Assembly (NCBI GenBank): GCA_963989245.1
Contig: OZ022344.1
Location: 14,506,149-14,570,148 of the forward strand
Direction: 5' to 3'
DNA length: 64,000 nucleotides
Origin: Nansenia antarctica
Taxonomy: Eukaryota > Chordata > Actinopteri > Argentiniformes > Microstomatidae
Under the pieces are notes generated by a model that was given only the letters and a program-made list of their open reading frames with translations, did no database searches and was not told the DNA's origin. Position numbers and translations under genes: made by a program. Below are positions 12,295-23,178 of this stretch, piece after piece. Position 1 is the stretch's first letter; each line of letters starts with the position of its first letter.

Positions 12295-12300
12295 CATCTT
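11477..12300 (+). other. slmap 3' UTR
   Basis: AT-rich non-coding sequence after the TA2 stop, with a candidate ATTAAA polyadenylation hexamer at 12289-12294. No other feature. Confidence 0.6.
12289..12294 (+). terminator. Candidate slmap poly(A) signal ATTAAA
   Basis: ATTAAA about 810 nt after the TA2 stop in an AT-rich UTR, followed by TG-rich sequence. Other hexamer variants occur, so the true site is not certain. Confidence 0.4.
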
Positions 12301-12886
12301 CAGTGATAATGATTCTCATGTGTGGATACAATGCCTTGTCATACAGCAGTCAACTCCAACTGCTCCAAGTGCTCTATGATAATGTGTATTGTCGTGAAAA
12401 TATCACAATATAGAATCAAAAAAAGGCAGCCTGCTTCATTTCAAATTGCATAGGAAAAGGTATTTAATTTACTTTTGCAAAAGGAGAACAGTTTACAAGC
12501 ATGTCAGACAAGCCTGACAGTGAAAGGTCCTCAGGAAAGTTGAGATACCTGGTCACATCTCTTTTTATCCACTTAGATTACAAATCCGCCCACAGTTGAG
12601 GTCAAACCAATCACTAACAAGGGGTGTGGTATTGTACTTTGAGGGAGATGAAGAGGGATGAAGGGTATGGGGGAATCTGGCCCTCCCTTCCTTACGGTAT
12701 AACACAAGGTAAGGAATGATGGCACCAGAGTGAACAATAGCAGGGCAATCACTCTGGTGTGTCTCAACATTGTCCTGAGTTTCTAGGGTCAAAGACAGAC
12801 TATGGAACACAGAAGGGCAATTGCATATATTCAAATGTATGGCACAGGAAGTAGAGGAGCTGGTTTCATTGTAGCAGTTATTATGT

Positions 12887-13011
12887 AATCTAACATGCTG
12901 TGGTTCTTTGACTCTGCTGGTTGTTCCAAATGATGTCATGGATATCACTTTTGATTATCAAATAAGTGCTCATTGGAGAAACAGAAAAGTACCCTTAACC
13001 CTTACATGTTT
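12887..13011. repeat. Dispersed repeat, copy 1
   Basis: About 125 bp sharing TGTGGTTCTTTGACT, TGATGTCATGGA and GTGCTCATNGGAGAAACAG with a second copy at 15346-15487 in flnb intron 4, same orientation. Family not identified. Confidence 0.7.
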
Positions 13012-13364
13012 AAGGGAATCTATTGTTTCTGTATCACACTCACACACACACACCTCAATGCGGTCATGCAATCCATCTCGATGACTCATGCTTACTCGTT
13101 CCTATACAGGAACATAAGGACACATGGCTAGGCCATCAAAAGAATACATGTCATAGTAAAAGTCATTTCCTGGTGCACATCATGAATCATGTCAACACAG
13201 GCAGGGGGTGAAGTGATGAAGTCAGGGCTGGAAATTAGCCATCCAGCCCCCAGGCGGGGATCAGCTTTACCCCCTGAGGCTCAGGGATAGTCTCACTGAC
13301 CTCCATCCCATTGAAGTCATCCAAACAAGTTTCTTGTGCAAGTCCCTCTCCATAAAAAGACGCT

Positions 13365-13366
<2 letters not shown>

Positions 13367-13406
<40 letters not shown>
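13367..13406. repeat. (GAT)n microsatellite
   Basis: About 13 GAT units. The poly-His minus-strand frame is spurious. Confidence 0.95.
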
Positions 13407-13407
<1 letters not shown>

Positions 13408-13547
13408 CATTGCATAGATATGTCAGCAGGACTGCTCTCCCTGTGTGTATTGTACTCCTTGGTGGTGTTAACGGTTTCCCTCCCCTCTAGAAGAAACACA
13501 TGAACTCTGTGAGGTTATGGGTTCTCATATTCCACGCCTCGCCCTTC

Positions 13548-13555
13548 TTTAAAAG
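13548..13555 (+). promoter_or_regulatory. TATA-like motif upstream of flnb
   Basis: TTTAAAAG is 79 nt upstream of the first ATG of the filamin gene. This is a position-only inference; no initiator or CpG island was established. Confidence 0.25.
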
Positions 13556-13633
13556 CTCCCTAGCACTACACGGGACCTGCAGATCCGATTTTAAACAACC
13601 AAGGCAGGGGAGGCAAGTAGCAGCTAGTGCAAA

Positions 13634-15326
13634 ATGTCTTCCATTGAGAGGCAGGTCTCTCTGGCTGGACAATGTTGTAACCTGTCGGACGATGTACCGT
13701 GGAAGAAGATCCAGAAGAACACCTTCACACAGTGGTGCAATGAGCACCTGAGGTGTGTGAACACGGTTATAGATGACCTCCAGTTTGACCTGAAGGATGG
13801 TCTGACCCTCATCGCCCTGCTGGAGGTCCTGAGCCAGAAGAAGATGTTCAGGAAATACCACACACGGCCCGCCTTCAGACAGATGAGGCTAGATAACGTG
13901 TCAGTGGCACTGGAGTTCCTGGAGCAGGAGAACATCAAGCTGGTGTCTATAGGTGAGAGAGGTAATGTTATTTTTTTTTGTGATCAACATATCTGGTGAG
14001 TTTTGTTTTTCCAAACAAAAACCCTGCATCACTACACTTATGTTACATCAACAGCGGATTGTCATCCAAATGTAATCCGTAACGTTGTCATAACTTAATT
14101 TTAAACACCCTGTGGAGACTGTCTCAGAGATAAATCTTATGAAGTAATGTGAGACTTCCCCATATCTTGTGAACATTTATGGTTGGATTTAAGTCATTAT
14201 AACATTTTCCAAAGCACATAGAATAAGTGCATTCATTCAAGTGCTGTCTCCCTCACAGACAGTAAGGCCATAGTGGATGGGAACATGAAGCTGATTCTAG
14301 GGTTGGTGTGGACCCTGATCCTGCATTACTCTATCTCCTCTCCTTTGCTGGAGGAAGGGGGCCAGGATAAGGCTAAGAAACAGACCCCTGAACTCAGGCT
14401 GCTAGGCTGGATCCAGGACAAAGTGCCCAAGCTGCCCATCACCAACTTCAGCCAGGACTGGCAAAATGGCAAGGCACTGGGAGCACTGGTGGATGGACTG
14501 GCCCCAGGTGAACTACTGAGATTATAGGAGATAGGAGACCATCTATCACACTCATACTAAGTGAGACACGTTTCAGGCTTGGTTGGGATATACCTGCCAT
14601 TTGCTACTGTATATAGGCTTACAGTGGCTGATCTTTAATTTCCTTCACTGTATGTGTCTCTCATGGCTTCTGCCTGTCTGCCGGTAGGCCTGTGCCCTGA
14701 CTGGGAGAGCTGGGATGAAATTCACCGTGTGGACAATGCCAGAGAAGCCATGCACCAGGCTGATGAGTGGCTGGGAGTGCCACAGGTGACATACTGGCTA
14801 GACAAGTCAATCAATCTTTAAAAGCCAAAACCCAAAATCATGTCAATCAAACAATCAATCAATCAATCACTGTTTGTAATTAGAGACAACACATGCACAC
14901 CTCTATGGAGAACAGAGCTCTGGGTACAGAGGGATCGAATGAACAACCTACTGATTGCTGGACAGCCTCATTAACCTCTAGGCTACCTTCCGCTTTCTTA
15001 CCCCTAGAGGGAAATGTGGTTTGAAAACAGGAACTCATTTGCAGAACAAAACAGGGTAGAATGATATTTACGTTATTTTGGTTGCGATGGCGATCTGTGT
15101 CGCCACGTCCCTGCCCTAGAGAAAGGAGAGTGGCAGGTCTGTAGGGGATGAGGCCTGCCACAAATGCCACATTGTGTCATTGCGTCACATGGACTATTTT
15201 GTGCTCAGGTCATTGCCCCAGAGGAGATTATTGACCCTTGGGTGGACGAGCAGTCCATCATGACCTACCTGTCTATGTTCCCCAAAGCTCAACTGAAGCC
15301 TGGAGCCCCCCTCAAGCCTAAATCAG
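13634..15326 (+). CDS. flnb: Filamin actin-binding domain (CH1-CH2), exons 1-4
   Basis: Exons 13634-13952, 14259-14507, 14688-14785, 15209-15326; phases 1,1,0,1, all GT-AG. The first ATG begins MSSIERQ; a 20-25 residue leader precedes PWKKIQKNTFTQWCNEHLR, the conserved filamin CH1 start. CH1 continues through DGLTLIALLEVLSQKKM and GNMKLILGLVWTLILHYSI. CH2 has LLGWIQDKVPKLPITNFSQD, WQNGKALGALVDGLAPG, LCPDWESWD, ADEWLGVPQVIAPEEIIDP and SIMTYLSMFPKAQLKPGAP. No stop or frameshift is visible, and conservation to mammalian FLNB is high. This is the best-preserved part of the locus. It could bind actin if expressed, alone or with R3-R5. Confidence 0.95.
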
Positions 15327-15345
15327 GTGTGTCTCTGCTTTTAAT

Positions 15346-15487
15346 GTAATATAACATGGTGTGGTTCTTTGACTTGACGCTGGTTGGTCCTTGATGATGT
15401 CATGGACTTACACTTTTGAGTATCAAAAAAGTGCTCATAGGAGAAACAGTCAACTCTGTTAACTCTTACGTGGGTACTTTTAACCCT
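15346..15487. repeat. Dispersed repeat, copy 2 (flnb intron 4)
   Basis: Homologous to 12887-13011 in the same orientation, with several small indels. It sits where the exons for Ig repeats R1 and R2 would be expected. Confidence 0.65.
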
Positions 15488-15756
15488 TCAACCCTAATCA
15501 GGGTTGTTTCTGCTTTGACTCTCTATTGTAAACACAAAGTGAAACAAAATCATATCAACTGTATCCTTTTTTTGGTCAAGTCACCGCAGTGAGATATTGC
15601 TTGATTACATCTGTCTAACTGTCTCCAACAGCCACCGGTTGAAGCCATTTTTGCCCTAGGAGTTGCCTAATAGGCAGGCTGGCACTGTCTATCTATCTAT
15701 GTTTTTACACTCCAAAGATAGGGTCCTAGTCCTTATTTGGACATTGTATGTTTCAG

Positions 15757-16312
15757 TAACCAAGCCGAAGGCGTCCAGGGCCAGTGGTCGTGGGCTGCAG
15801 CCTAAGGGTGTGAGGGTTGGGCAGGTGGCTGACTTTAAGGTGGACACCAGTAACGCTGGACCTGGGGATCTGGAGGTGCATGTTAAAGGACCTGGTGAGT
15901 GATGATTAATACTCTCTTCTTCTCTCTATAAATTCTCTCTCAGTTTACCTACTGGCCTCATCTCACTCATGTACTGTACATTACCTGTTGCGGCTGAGCA
16001 TGTTGTCCTACTACTTTTAAACATGCAGTGATTGTTTAAGTGGGTATTAGTTTATGTTGCAGCCTGCAATTCATTCTCTCTGCTGAAAGGCATTGGATAT
16101 GCTGTTTTTTTGTGTGTGAACATCCCTACGGTGAATTAAGGATAATGCTAAATCACTATTATGTTTGTGTATTTTGGGGGGGCAGATGGCTTCGATGTAC
16201 CTGTCAAAGAGAGAGAGGCCATTGGTGATATACATGACTTTCAGTATCACCCAAACACTGTTGGCAACCATACAGTGGATGTCACATGGGCGGGGAAGCA
16301 CATTGTCAAGAG
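15757..16312 (+). CDS. flnb: Filamin Ig repeat R3-equivalent directly after the actin-binding domain
   Basis: Exons 15757-15894 and 16186-16312. The reading KASRASGRGLQPKGVRVGQV, then ADFKVDTSNAGPGDLEV matches FLNB R3 (CRASGRGLQPKGV), not R1. It is joined in frame to the CH2 exon through a short TKP linker. The second exon encodes IHDFQYHPNTVGNHTVDVTW, then AGKHIVK, the R3 C-terminal strands. R1 and R2 are therefore missing, with the frame preserved. Donor and acceptor phases 1/1 and 2. Confidence 0.9.
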
Positions 16313-16538
16313 GTGAGCACTCTGTGTAATGTAACAGGGAGAGAGATCAGAGAAAGAAACAACAATAATGTCTCGAGAGAGAGAGAGAGAAAGCAGAGAG
16401 GGAGAGTTACTGTGAAGTACAGACTTGGTCCATGATTCATACATTTGATGTATGAATCAATGAATGTGGTACAGTAAAACTGTAGGCGCCATTTGTGCTT
16501 TGAGCCCTTTCAGCTCAGCTTCTCTCTGTATCTGGCAG

Positions 16539-17235
16539 TCCGTTTGAGGTCGGGGTCAGTATGAGAGCGGGCCCCCAGATGGTCCGGGCGTGGGGCCCTG
16601 GACTGCAAGGAGGCATGGTGGGAAGGTCAGCTGACTTTGTGGTGGAATCGACCAGTGCTGACGCAGGGATGTTGGGTAAGTTTGATTGGCTGTTTGATAG
16701 TGAGATCACATACAAACTGAAGGAGAGAGTTTTTTGGATGTTATGTTAGTAACATTACGTTTGTTTTGATGGTAGAAATAGATGAATGAAAACAAGCTTC
16801 AGACATGTACGCACAACTCTGTTCACATAGGGCACAGTGGCATGGGAGTTTTTCTTTTTTCTTTTATATTTTTCAAATTTTTATATAGTTTTTTTCCTTA
16901 GGTTACTTTTGGGGGTCTATGGTTTGTATTAGTATTGTATTGTTTGTGTTGTTTTTGTTATGATGCACTTTGTGACATTTGTCTATGTAAAAACTGCTAC
17001 ACAAATACATTTGATTGATCGAAAATTGGATTGATTCACAGGCTTTGCCATCGAGGGTCCCTCTCAGGCCAGGGTTGAGTGTGACGACCAGGGTGATGGA
17101 TGGTGTGATGTGAGGCTCTGGCCCACAGAAGCAGGGGAATACGCTGTGCATGTGACGTGTGACGAGGAGGAGATTGAGGACAGCCCCTTCATGTCCTACA
17201 TCATCCCCAATAAGAAGAAATGCCACCCACACAAG
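16539..17235 (+). CDS. flnb: Filamin Ig repeat R4 (with GC donor)
   Basis: Exons 16539-16675 and 17042-17235. It encodes PFEVGV, VRAWGPGLQGGMVGRSADFV, then FAIEGPSQARVECDDQGDG and WPTEAGEYAVHVTCDEEEIE, very close to FLNB R4. The second exon ends CACAAG|GCAAGC: a GC-AG intron with an otherwise optimal donor. No lesion seen. Confidence 0.92.
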
Positions 17236-17738
17236 GCAAGCACCTCCCTCGGCAGCGTAGCCGTGTCAGTTTGTTCTGCTCTAGTTTGTATCTGGGTCAT
17301 CTGTGTTTGTCCAGCGATGCAGAAGTCTTTAGCGCTTTAGGCTGATTTGGATTTTATTATGCAGTATTGTAGATCCGAATCCGAATCCGAATTTATTTTA
17401 TTACATCCAACGTACAGGTACACAAGAGTACAATTCTTTGGCTTAGGTTCTTTGGCATTGGCATTGCAGCAAGATACAAAATCAACAAAAATAGAATAAA
17501 GTCAAGTAAAATAAGTCAAGTATTATAATAGTTAAATAGTTGTACATACTATGTATTTACACAGCCCCAATTCAAAACTATTATTTTCTCTCTGGATATT
17601 GAGTTTAGACCTGCATACATGCATATGAGCCATTTCATGAATTAGAAGTAAACTTCATAACCTCACATTTACAGAAAACGGTTAATATATGACACATTTC
17701 AAATGGTTTGAGATCAGTGTGTATTCTGATGTTTTCAG
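17236..17738 (+). other. GC-AG intron with LINE 3' fragment
   Basis: Contains (CCGAAT)n at about 17376-17392 followed by TTTATTTTATTACATCCAAC, which reads as a minus-strand LINE 3' end to about 17545, like the one at 46409. Nothing else recognised. Confidence 0.55.
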
Positions 17739-18257
17739 GTGAAGGTGTTTGGACCAGGCGTGAGTCAGAATGCCTGTGTTGTGAACAACACAACAGAGTT
17801 CACAGTGGATACCGGTGATGCTGGTGATGGATTATTGGGCATCCTTGCTCAAGTAAGAGACACTGAAGCATACAGCAGGAATACTGCATAGATAGGCCTC
17901 TGAACAGGGCCTCATTCTACAAATGATATGATCCACTTTACCCCAGGAACTGTTATAAGTTGTAATATCATACCACAATATAGTACTTAGGTGTTATTAG
18001 GTGCCAGTATTATTACAATAGTATACAGCTTATGTACTGTAAAGAAAAAACACCGAAAGATGTATACTAAAATATACTTAAATATACGTATATCCTTCCT
18101 CAAATTCCCATAGAGTATTGATGGCGACCCTGTCATCGTGGAAGTGATTCGTACAGAGACTGGTCTCTACACCTGCTACTACACACCAACCGTCCTGGGA
18201 ACACTCACCATCTCTGTCACCTGGGGAGGACTCAGTGTCCCTGGCAGTCCTTACAGA
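17739..18257 (+). CDS. flnb: Filamin Ig repeat R5
   Basis: Exons 17739-17852 and 18114-18257, phase 0 throughout. Encodes VKVFGPGVSQNACVVNNTTE, FTVDTGDAGDG, then VIRTETGLYTCYYTPTVLGT and SVTWGGLSVPGSPYR. The NN(L/T)(A/T)EFTVD signature identifies R5. Intact. The next filamin exon is R10-like, so R6-R9 are missing with phase 0 preserved. Confidence 0.88.
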
Positions 18258-18299
18258 GTAAGTCCTCTTACAGTTTGACGTCTATTTTTTCATTCTTAA

Positions 18300-18440
18300 A
18301 TGCCATTCAGCTTTTATCCAAAGCGACTTATATTGCAGTGAGTGAATACATTTCTCTGTATATATGGTCCCAGCGGGAATTGACCCTCCAACCAAACATT
18401 GTCAGCGCCATGCTCTACCAACTGAGCCACAGGGGACCAT
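18300..18440 (+). repeat. Dispersed fish repeat (TTTATCCAAAG...ACTGAGCCACAG type)
   Basis: Begins TTTTATCCAAAGCGACTTAT with CAGTGAGTG following, then ATATATGGTCCCAGCGGGAA, ending GCTCTACCAACTGAGCCACA. Homologous copies occur at about 28440-28577 and at 53034-53571 (split by another element); a partial one at 19850-19900. Probably a SINE or small DNA element; superfamily not assigned. Confidence 0.7.
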
Positions 18441-18659
18441 TTACAAGGATGATAGAATAGAAAATAGCAGAGTAGAATAGAACACTGAAATGCTCAAACA
18501 CATTTAGTAACAAGATAATTTTTTTAATTTAAGAGATGATAATTGTCCTTCAATAAGAATAAATGGAACATGAACCATACCGTACTACACATACTGTATA
18601 TAAAATATTTTTAGAGTCTTGCCTTTCTTTTTGTGTAAAACGTTTTTGTTTTGTTTTAG

Positions 18660-19038
18660 GTGACCCCTTGCAGAGTCAGAGTTGACAGTGACATCCAGAG
18701 GCCTCTAGACCCTTCCAAGGTGGTGGTGTCGGGGCCAGGGCTGAGGAAGGGTAAGGTCGGGGAGCCGTGTGTTGTGAATATAGACTGTGCCTTGGCTGGG
18801 CTGAGGGAGTTGTCTGCAGAAGCAGTGTCTCACTTGGGCACCAGGGCCAAGACCACGGTGAGGGAAAACTAAGATGGCACCTATACAGTGGTCTACGTGC
18901 CCCTCACCTCTGGGGTATAGACTCTCCGGCTGAAGTACAGAGGGGAAATAGTAGCCAACTTCCCCTCTGAGGTGGTGGTGGATCCAGCTGGTTACACCAG
19001 CCAGGTGAAAGTGCGTGGGACTGGAGCTGCCCGAGAAG
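18660..19038 (+). pseudogene. flnb: Filamin Ig repeat R10-equivalent with two in-frame stops
   Basis: Exon of 379 nt, phase 0 to 1. Encodes DPSKVVVSGPGLRKGKVGEP, a good match to FLNB R10. It is broken by TAA at 18870-18872 where the family has a residue of the N.DGTY motif, and by TAG at 18918-18920 inside PLTSG.YTL. The frame otherwise continues through LKYRGEIVANFPSEVVVDPA to a GTGAARE segment at the start of R11. Skipping this exon would shift the frame, so the stops cannot be bypassed that way. Confidence 0.88.
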
Positions 19039-19332
19039 GTGGAGTAAACTTGTTTTTCTTGTTGAGTCAAGTCTCGTTTATCTGTCATTACTTTTGAATA
19101 CATGTATACAATGCAATGGAATGCCTGAGGCAGAGAGCAGCTCTACAACATCAATCAACATCAACAATAGAATGTAAAAAGGATAATAGCTAAAATCAAC
19201 AGCAATAACATGAAATACAGTAAAACATAAGTGTGAGTTCTCGTAGCAGCAGTAAAGGGAGTATACTCAGTAGGTTATCCACCGGAGGCAATGTTGTCTT
19301 TATGATGTACTGAATAACGTATCCTCAAACAG

Positions 19333-19794
19333 GAGATGTGACTAGTTTTGAGGGAGAATATGACCCAGCCAGAGTCTTTGCCAATGGCATAGGACTCCTT
19401 CAGGGCCTGACAGGGCAGTGCAACCGCTTTATTATTACAACCAGGTGAGACAGCCTCGTGTTAGGGGTTACAATACCTCACAATACAATTACATTACCTT
19501 ATTTTCACGGTTTCTTATTTCTCTGACTCCTTTGTTACAACTACTCTGAAAAGCCTAGATTGGGGACAGTTATATGATAAGCACAGTAGTTTAAGACTGT
19601 TCTGTCCTAAAAACTCTTCTGTCTTATTCACAGGGGTGCTGGAGCAGGAGGTTTGGCCATTACTGTGGAAGGCCCTTCAGATGCTACGGTTTCCTGCACA
19701 GAGAATCAAGATGGCTGCTATGATGTACGGTATATGCCCAGTGTCGCAGGGCTCTATGACATCACCATCACCTATGGAGGAGAGCACATTCTAG
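19333..19794 (+). CDS. flnb: Filamin Ig repeat R12 (R11 mostly missing; GC donor)
   Basis: Exons 19333-19444 (phase 1 to 2) and 19634-19794 (phase 2 to 1). Encodes YDPARVFANGIGLLQGLTGQ, FIITTRGAGAGGLAITVEGP, then YDVRYMPSVAGLYDITITYG and GEHILG, matching FLNB R12. It follows the R11 start directly, so the body of R11 is lost in phase. The second exon ends CTAG|GCAAGC, the second GC-AG donor in this locus. Confidence 0.85.
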
Positions 19795-20134
19795 GCAAGC
19801 CTCCATTAACTGGGAATATGCTAGTGGTTTGTGTTTACATTTATATTTGAATCATTTAGCAGACGCTTTTATCCAAAGTGACTTATAATTATAGATTACA
19901 GAGACAGTCTCCCTGGAGTAATTGGGCCATACTCAAGGGCATATTACTGATGGTGTTCCCAGATGGGATTTAAACTCATGACCTTTTGATCACCCTTTGA
20001 TGCCCTTTCTGTGTTCTTCCAATAAACTTCAGGAGAATTCATAATACAAATTAGATCGATAAATGTTTAGAATGTTATATTTGGTGGTGATATTTTCAGA
20101 CAATTATCACATTTTGTTTGCATTCATCAATCAG

Positions 20135-20525
20135 GAAGCCCTTTCAACGTACCTGTGAAGGATGCCTGTGATGCCAGGGAGGTTAAAGTATCTGCTCCAG
20201 GCTTGGAGTCAGGAGTTTGTGCTCAGATACCTCAGACTTTCACCATTGACTGTAGTAAGACAGGAGAGGCCCCAGAGTCTGTGGCTGTTATGACACCTAG
20301 TGGTGAGTTAAAATAATGTCATGATTATTTATCTCTTATCTCTCCACAAATCAAGTTTTCCACAAATGAATACATAATTATTTTCTCATTCGACTGACCA
20401 GGTAAGATGGAGCTTGCGGAAGTGACAAACAATGCTGATGGAACATACTCAGTGGTCTACTCTCCTTCTATGGAGGGCGCTCATTCCCTGGTGGTCAAAT
20501 ATGCATCCGAGGAGGTATTTTCCAG
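20135..20525 (+). CDS. flnb: R13 tandem unit 1 (native copy), intact
   Basis: A-exon 20135-20302 and B-exon 20402-20525. A encodes SPFNVPVKDACDAREVKVSA, PGLESGVCAQIPQTFTIDCS, KTGEAPESVAVMTPSG. B encodes KMELAEVTNNADGTYSVVYS, then PSMEGAHSLVVKYASEEVFS. The VPVKD lead identifies it as the ancestral R13 following R12. No lesion. Confidence 0.9.
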
Positions 20526-20636
20526 GTAACACATCTGCGGAATCTTTTGACATATCAGGTATCAGCCTATTATAAGCATGAACTTGAACTTCATTCAACT
20601 TCAATGTTTCATTTCTTTCGATTGTATTCATTGCAG

Positions 20637-21009
20637 TCCAATACAGTTCCAAGTGCTTCCAACTCATTAAGCCAACCGGTTGAAGGTGTCTGGTCTAAGC
20701 TTGGAGTCAGACGTCTGTGCCAAAGTCCCTCAGACCTTCACCATTGACTGTAGTAAGAAAGGAGAGGCTCCAGAGTCTGTGGCTGTTATGACACCAAGTG
20801 GTAGGTATATGGATTTTTGGGCCGAAGATATCTGCTTGGTTTTATAACAGTGGATGGAATTATTGAATATATATTGTTTAACCAGGTAAGATGGAGCTTG
20901 CGCAGGTGACAGACAATGGTGATGGGACATACTCCGTGGCCTACTCTCCTTCTATGGAGGGGCCTCACTCTTTGGTGGTGAAATATACTGATGAAGATGG
21001 GTTTTACAG
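20637..21009 (+). pseudogene. flnb: R13 tandem unit 2, in-frame stop
   Basis: A-exon 20637-20800 (164 nt) and B-exon 20886-21009 (124 nt). TAA at 20668-20670 replaces the GAA of the N-E-A motif seen in sibling units. Remaining A and all of B (MELAQVTDNGDGTYSVAYSP) are open. Confidence 0.88.
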
Positions 21010-21153
21010 GTACGAAAGCTTTGTAAGCTACTGTAGAATATACATGCTCACTCAAAGATCAGTTCCATATGCATTTTGTTTTCAGGTAGTCTTGTTTTAG
21101 GAGCACAGTCTGAATTTCTTATTCATGTTCCATCATGTTCCATTATGTTGTAG

Positions 21154-21567
21154 TCCCTTCAACTTCAAGTACGTGAAACGAAACCCACTAATGAAGCCAA
21201 CAAGTTGAACGTTTCTACTCCAGGCTTGGAGTCAGGAGTTTGTGCTCAGATACCTCAGACTTTCACCATTGACTGTCGTAAGACAGGAGAAGCCCCCGAG
21301 TCTGTGGCTGTTATGACACCTAGTGGTGAGTAATTATGGCTTTTAAGCCAATTAATGAATGTCCATTGAATTCTTGATTTTCTACCATATCTTTCCTATT
21401 TTGAGTGGAGATTACTTCTCCAATGTGTTGTTAATCTAACCAGGTAAGATGGAGCTTGTAGAGGTGATAGACAATGAGGACGGGACATACTCAGTGGCCT
21501 ACTCTCCCTCCATAGAGGGTTCTCACTCTTTGGTTGTCAAATATGCTGATGAAGATGATTTTGGCAG
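21154..21567 (+). pseudogene. flnb: R13 tandem unit 3, +8 nt frameshift in A-exon
   Basis: A-exon 21154-21325 is 172 nt instead of 164, with 8 extra bases between TTCAAGT and CCCACTAATGAAGCC, giving a frameshift and an early TGA. B-exon 21444-21567 is intact (MELVEVIDNEDGTYSVAYSP). Confidence 0.85.
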
Positions 21568-21673
21568 GTAAATGTATATACAGTATTTTAAGGGCTTCAA
21601 AAATACATTATATACCATAAATCTGGAGTGTTTGGTTGATCACCTCTTGACAGAGATTTTTGATTTTTGATAG

Positions 21674-22073
21674 TCCCATCCAATTCCAAGTGCTGCCCAC
21701 TAATGAAGGCAACAAGTTGACGGTCTCTGGACCAGGCTTGGAGTCAGGAGTTTGTGCTCAGACACCCAGACCTTCACCATTGACTGTAGTAAGACAGGAG
21801 AAGCGCCAGAGTCTGTGGCTGTTATGACACCTAATGGTAAGTAATGAGTATATATATTTCAGATGATTTCTTGCAAACTGGGAAGGTAACATGTAAAGCT
21901 TTACATTTTGCCATTTTTTAATGCTGTGTTGTACATGACATATACCCAGGTAAGATGGAGCTTGTAGAGGTGATAGACAATGGTGATGGCACATACTCAG
22001 TGGCCTACTCTCCTTCTATAGAGGGGGCTCATTCCCTGATGGTCAAATATGCAAATGAAGATGAGTTTTGCAG
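21674..22073 (+). pseudogene. flnb: R13 tandem unit 4, 1-nt deletion in A-exon
   Basis: A-exon 21674-21836 is 163 nt: CAGACACCCAGACC where siblings have CAGATACCTCAGACC. B-exon 21950-22073 is intact (MELVEVIDNGDGTYSVAYSP). Confidence 0.85.
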
Positions 22074-22191
22074 GTAAAGTCTTTAGTCAGCATTTTAAAA
22101 AGGCTAGTTAGTTTGCCATTTTTGTTTGGTAGTTTGAATTCACACTGACTTGATTGACTGGCATACCATTTCTTCTCTATGCCTTTTTCAG

Positions 22192-22563
22192 TCCATTCCA
22201 ATTCCAAGTGTTGTCAACTGATTACAGCAGAAAGTTGGGAGTACCTGCTCCAGAGTCTGTGGCGGTTATGACCCAGAGTGGTAAGTATATGATTTTGAGC
22301 TGACGTATAAAGCAGATAGAGCTTGCTGTTTTCCTGATCACATCAGCTAACCTCAAGCGAACTCTTTTGTTGATATCTTGTAAAACCTGCATACTGTAGT
22401 TTCACATACTTATAATCAGGCTTTTCATGTCATATCCAGGTAAGATGGAGCTTGTAGAGGTAGCAGATATGGGGGATGGGACATACTCAGTGGCCTACTC
22501 TCCCTCCCTGCAGGGTGCTCACTCTGTCATGGTTAAATATGCTGATGGAGATGAGTTTTGCAG
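22192..22563 (+). pseudogene. flnb: R13 tandem unit 5, 75-nt in-frame deletion in A-exon
   Basis: A-exon 22192-22280 is 89 nt and lacks 25 codons (the GLESG...KTGEA core strands) but stays in frame, reading SPFQFQVLSTDYSRKLGVPA, then PESVAVM. B-exon 22440-22563 is intact. The Ig fold would be incomplete. Confidence 0.85.
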
Positions 22564-22687
22564 GTAAGAACTCAAAGGGTATTGGGAAATACCATTTCTT
22601 CCCTTACAATAACCACACACCTGTACTGTATATGTTTCTATGGTGACATGCATATTCACTGTATTCCAGTCTCTCTAACTTTGAAGT

Positions 22688-23113
22688 TGTGGGGAACATG
22701 GCGCGTTCCGACCTGCAGGGGGAGCCACAGGACGGTTGGTGAAGGGGATGGGGGCGTAATTGGCACCGGCTGATGCCAATTAGGTCCTCATCAAAGCGCC
22801 CTCTTAATGTGTTGCTTTGTTTCCCCCGGGAGTTCAGTCAGGTGGAGGAGAGAGACAGTGAAGGAGACCGGAGAGGAGAAGGAGAACGGGCGAGAGAGAG
22901 TCTGGGAGAGAGAGTGGCGAAAAGCCCTGCGAGCCAGCCGCGACCGAAAGGGTCGGGCGAGAGAGGCGAGTGCACGGCGAAGAACTCCCCTGAGCGAGGC
23001 TCAGCTTAAGAGACATTGACCAAGCCCAGTGTGTGTGAAATAAACTGGGCTCCGCCCGTTCTTATACCCGCCAGTACTGTTGTCCGTCTCCCTCTGTGCA
23101 CGAACCTGCTACA
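22688..23113 (+). repeat. 5' LTR (426 bp)
   Basis: Starts TG, ends CA. Contains an AATAAA-like hexamer in GAAATAAACTGGGC. Nearly identical to 24616-25041. Confidence 0.95.
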
Positions 23114-23178
23114 GTGGCGCCCGACGTGAGGCACAGAGGAGAGGCGGACCCAACACCCAATAACGGACAGGCGGGGGC

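Larger units (their letters stand above)
12301..13633 (+). other. slmap-flnb intergenic region and flnb 5' flank
   Basis: Contains one copy of a dispersed repeat (12887-13011) and a (GAT)n array. A TTTAAAAG TATA-like motif at 13548-13555 lies 79 nt before the flnb start codon. No gene recognised. Confidence 0.6.

Noticed and set aside
13487..13938. Minus-strand frames of 104-124 codons over filamin exon 1
   Set aside because: Shadows of the conserved CH1 coding sequence on the opposite strand.
13634..15326. CCDC136-FLNC (7q32-like) assignment of the locus
   Set aside because: The upstream gene matches SLMAP including both tails and the downstream gene matches ABHD6, both neighbours of FLNB, not FLNC.
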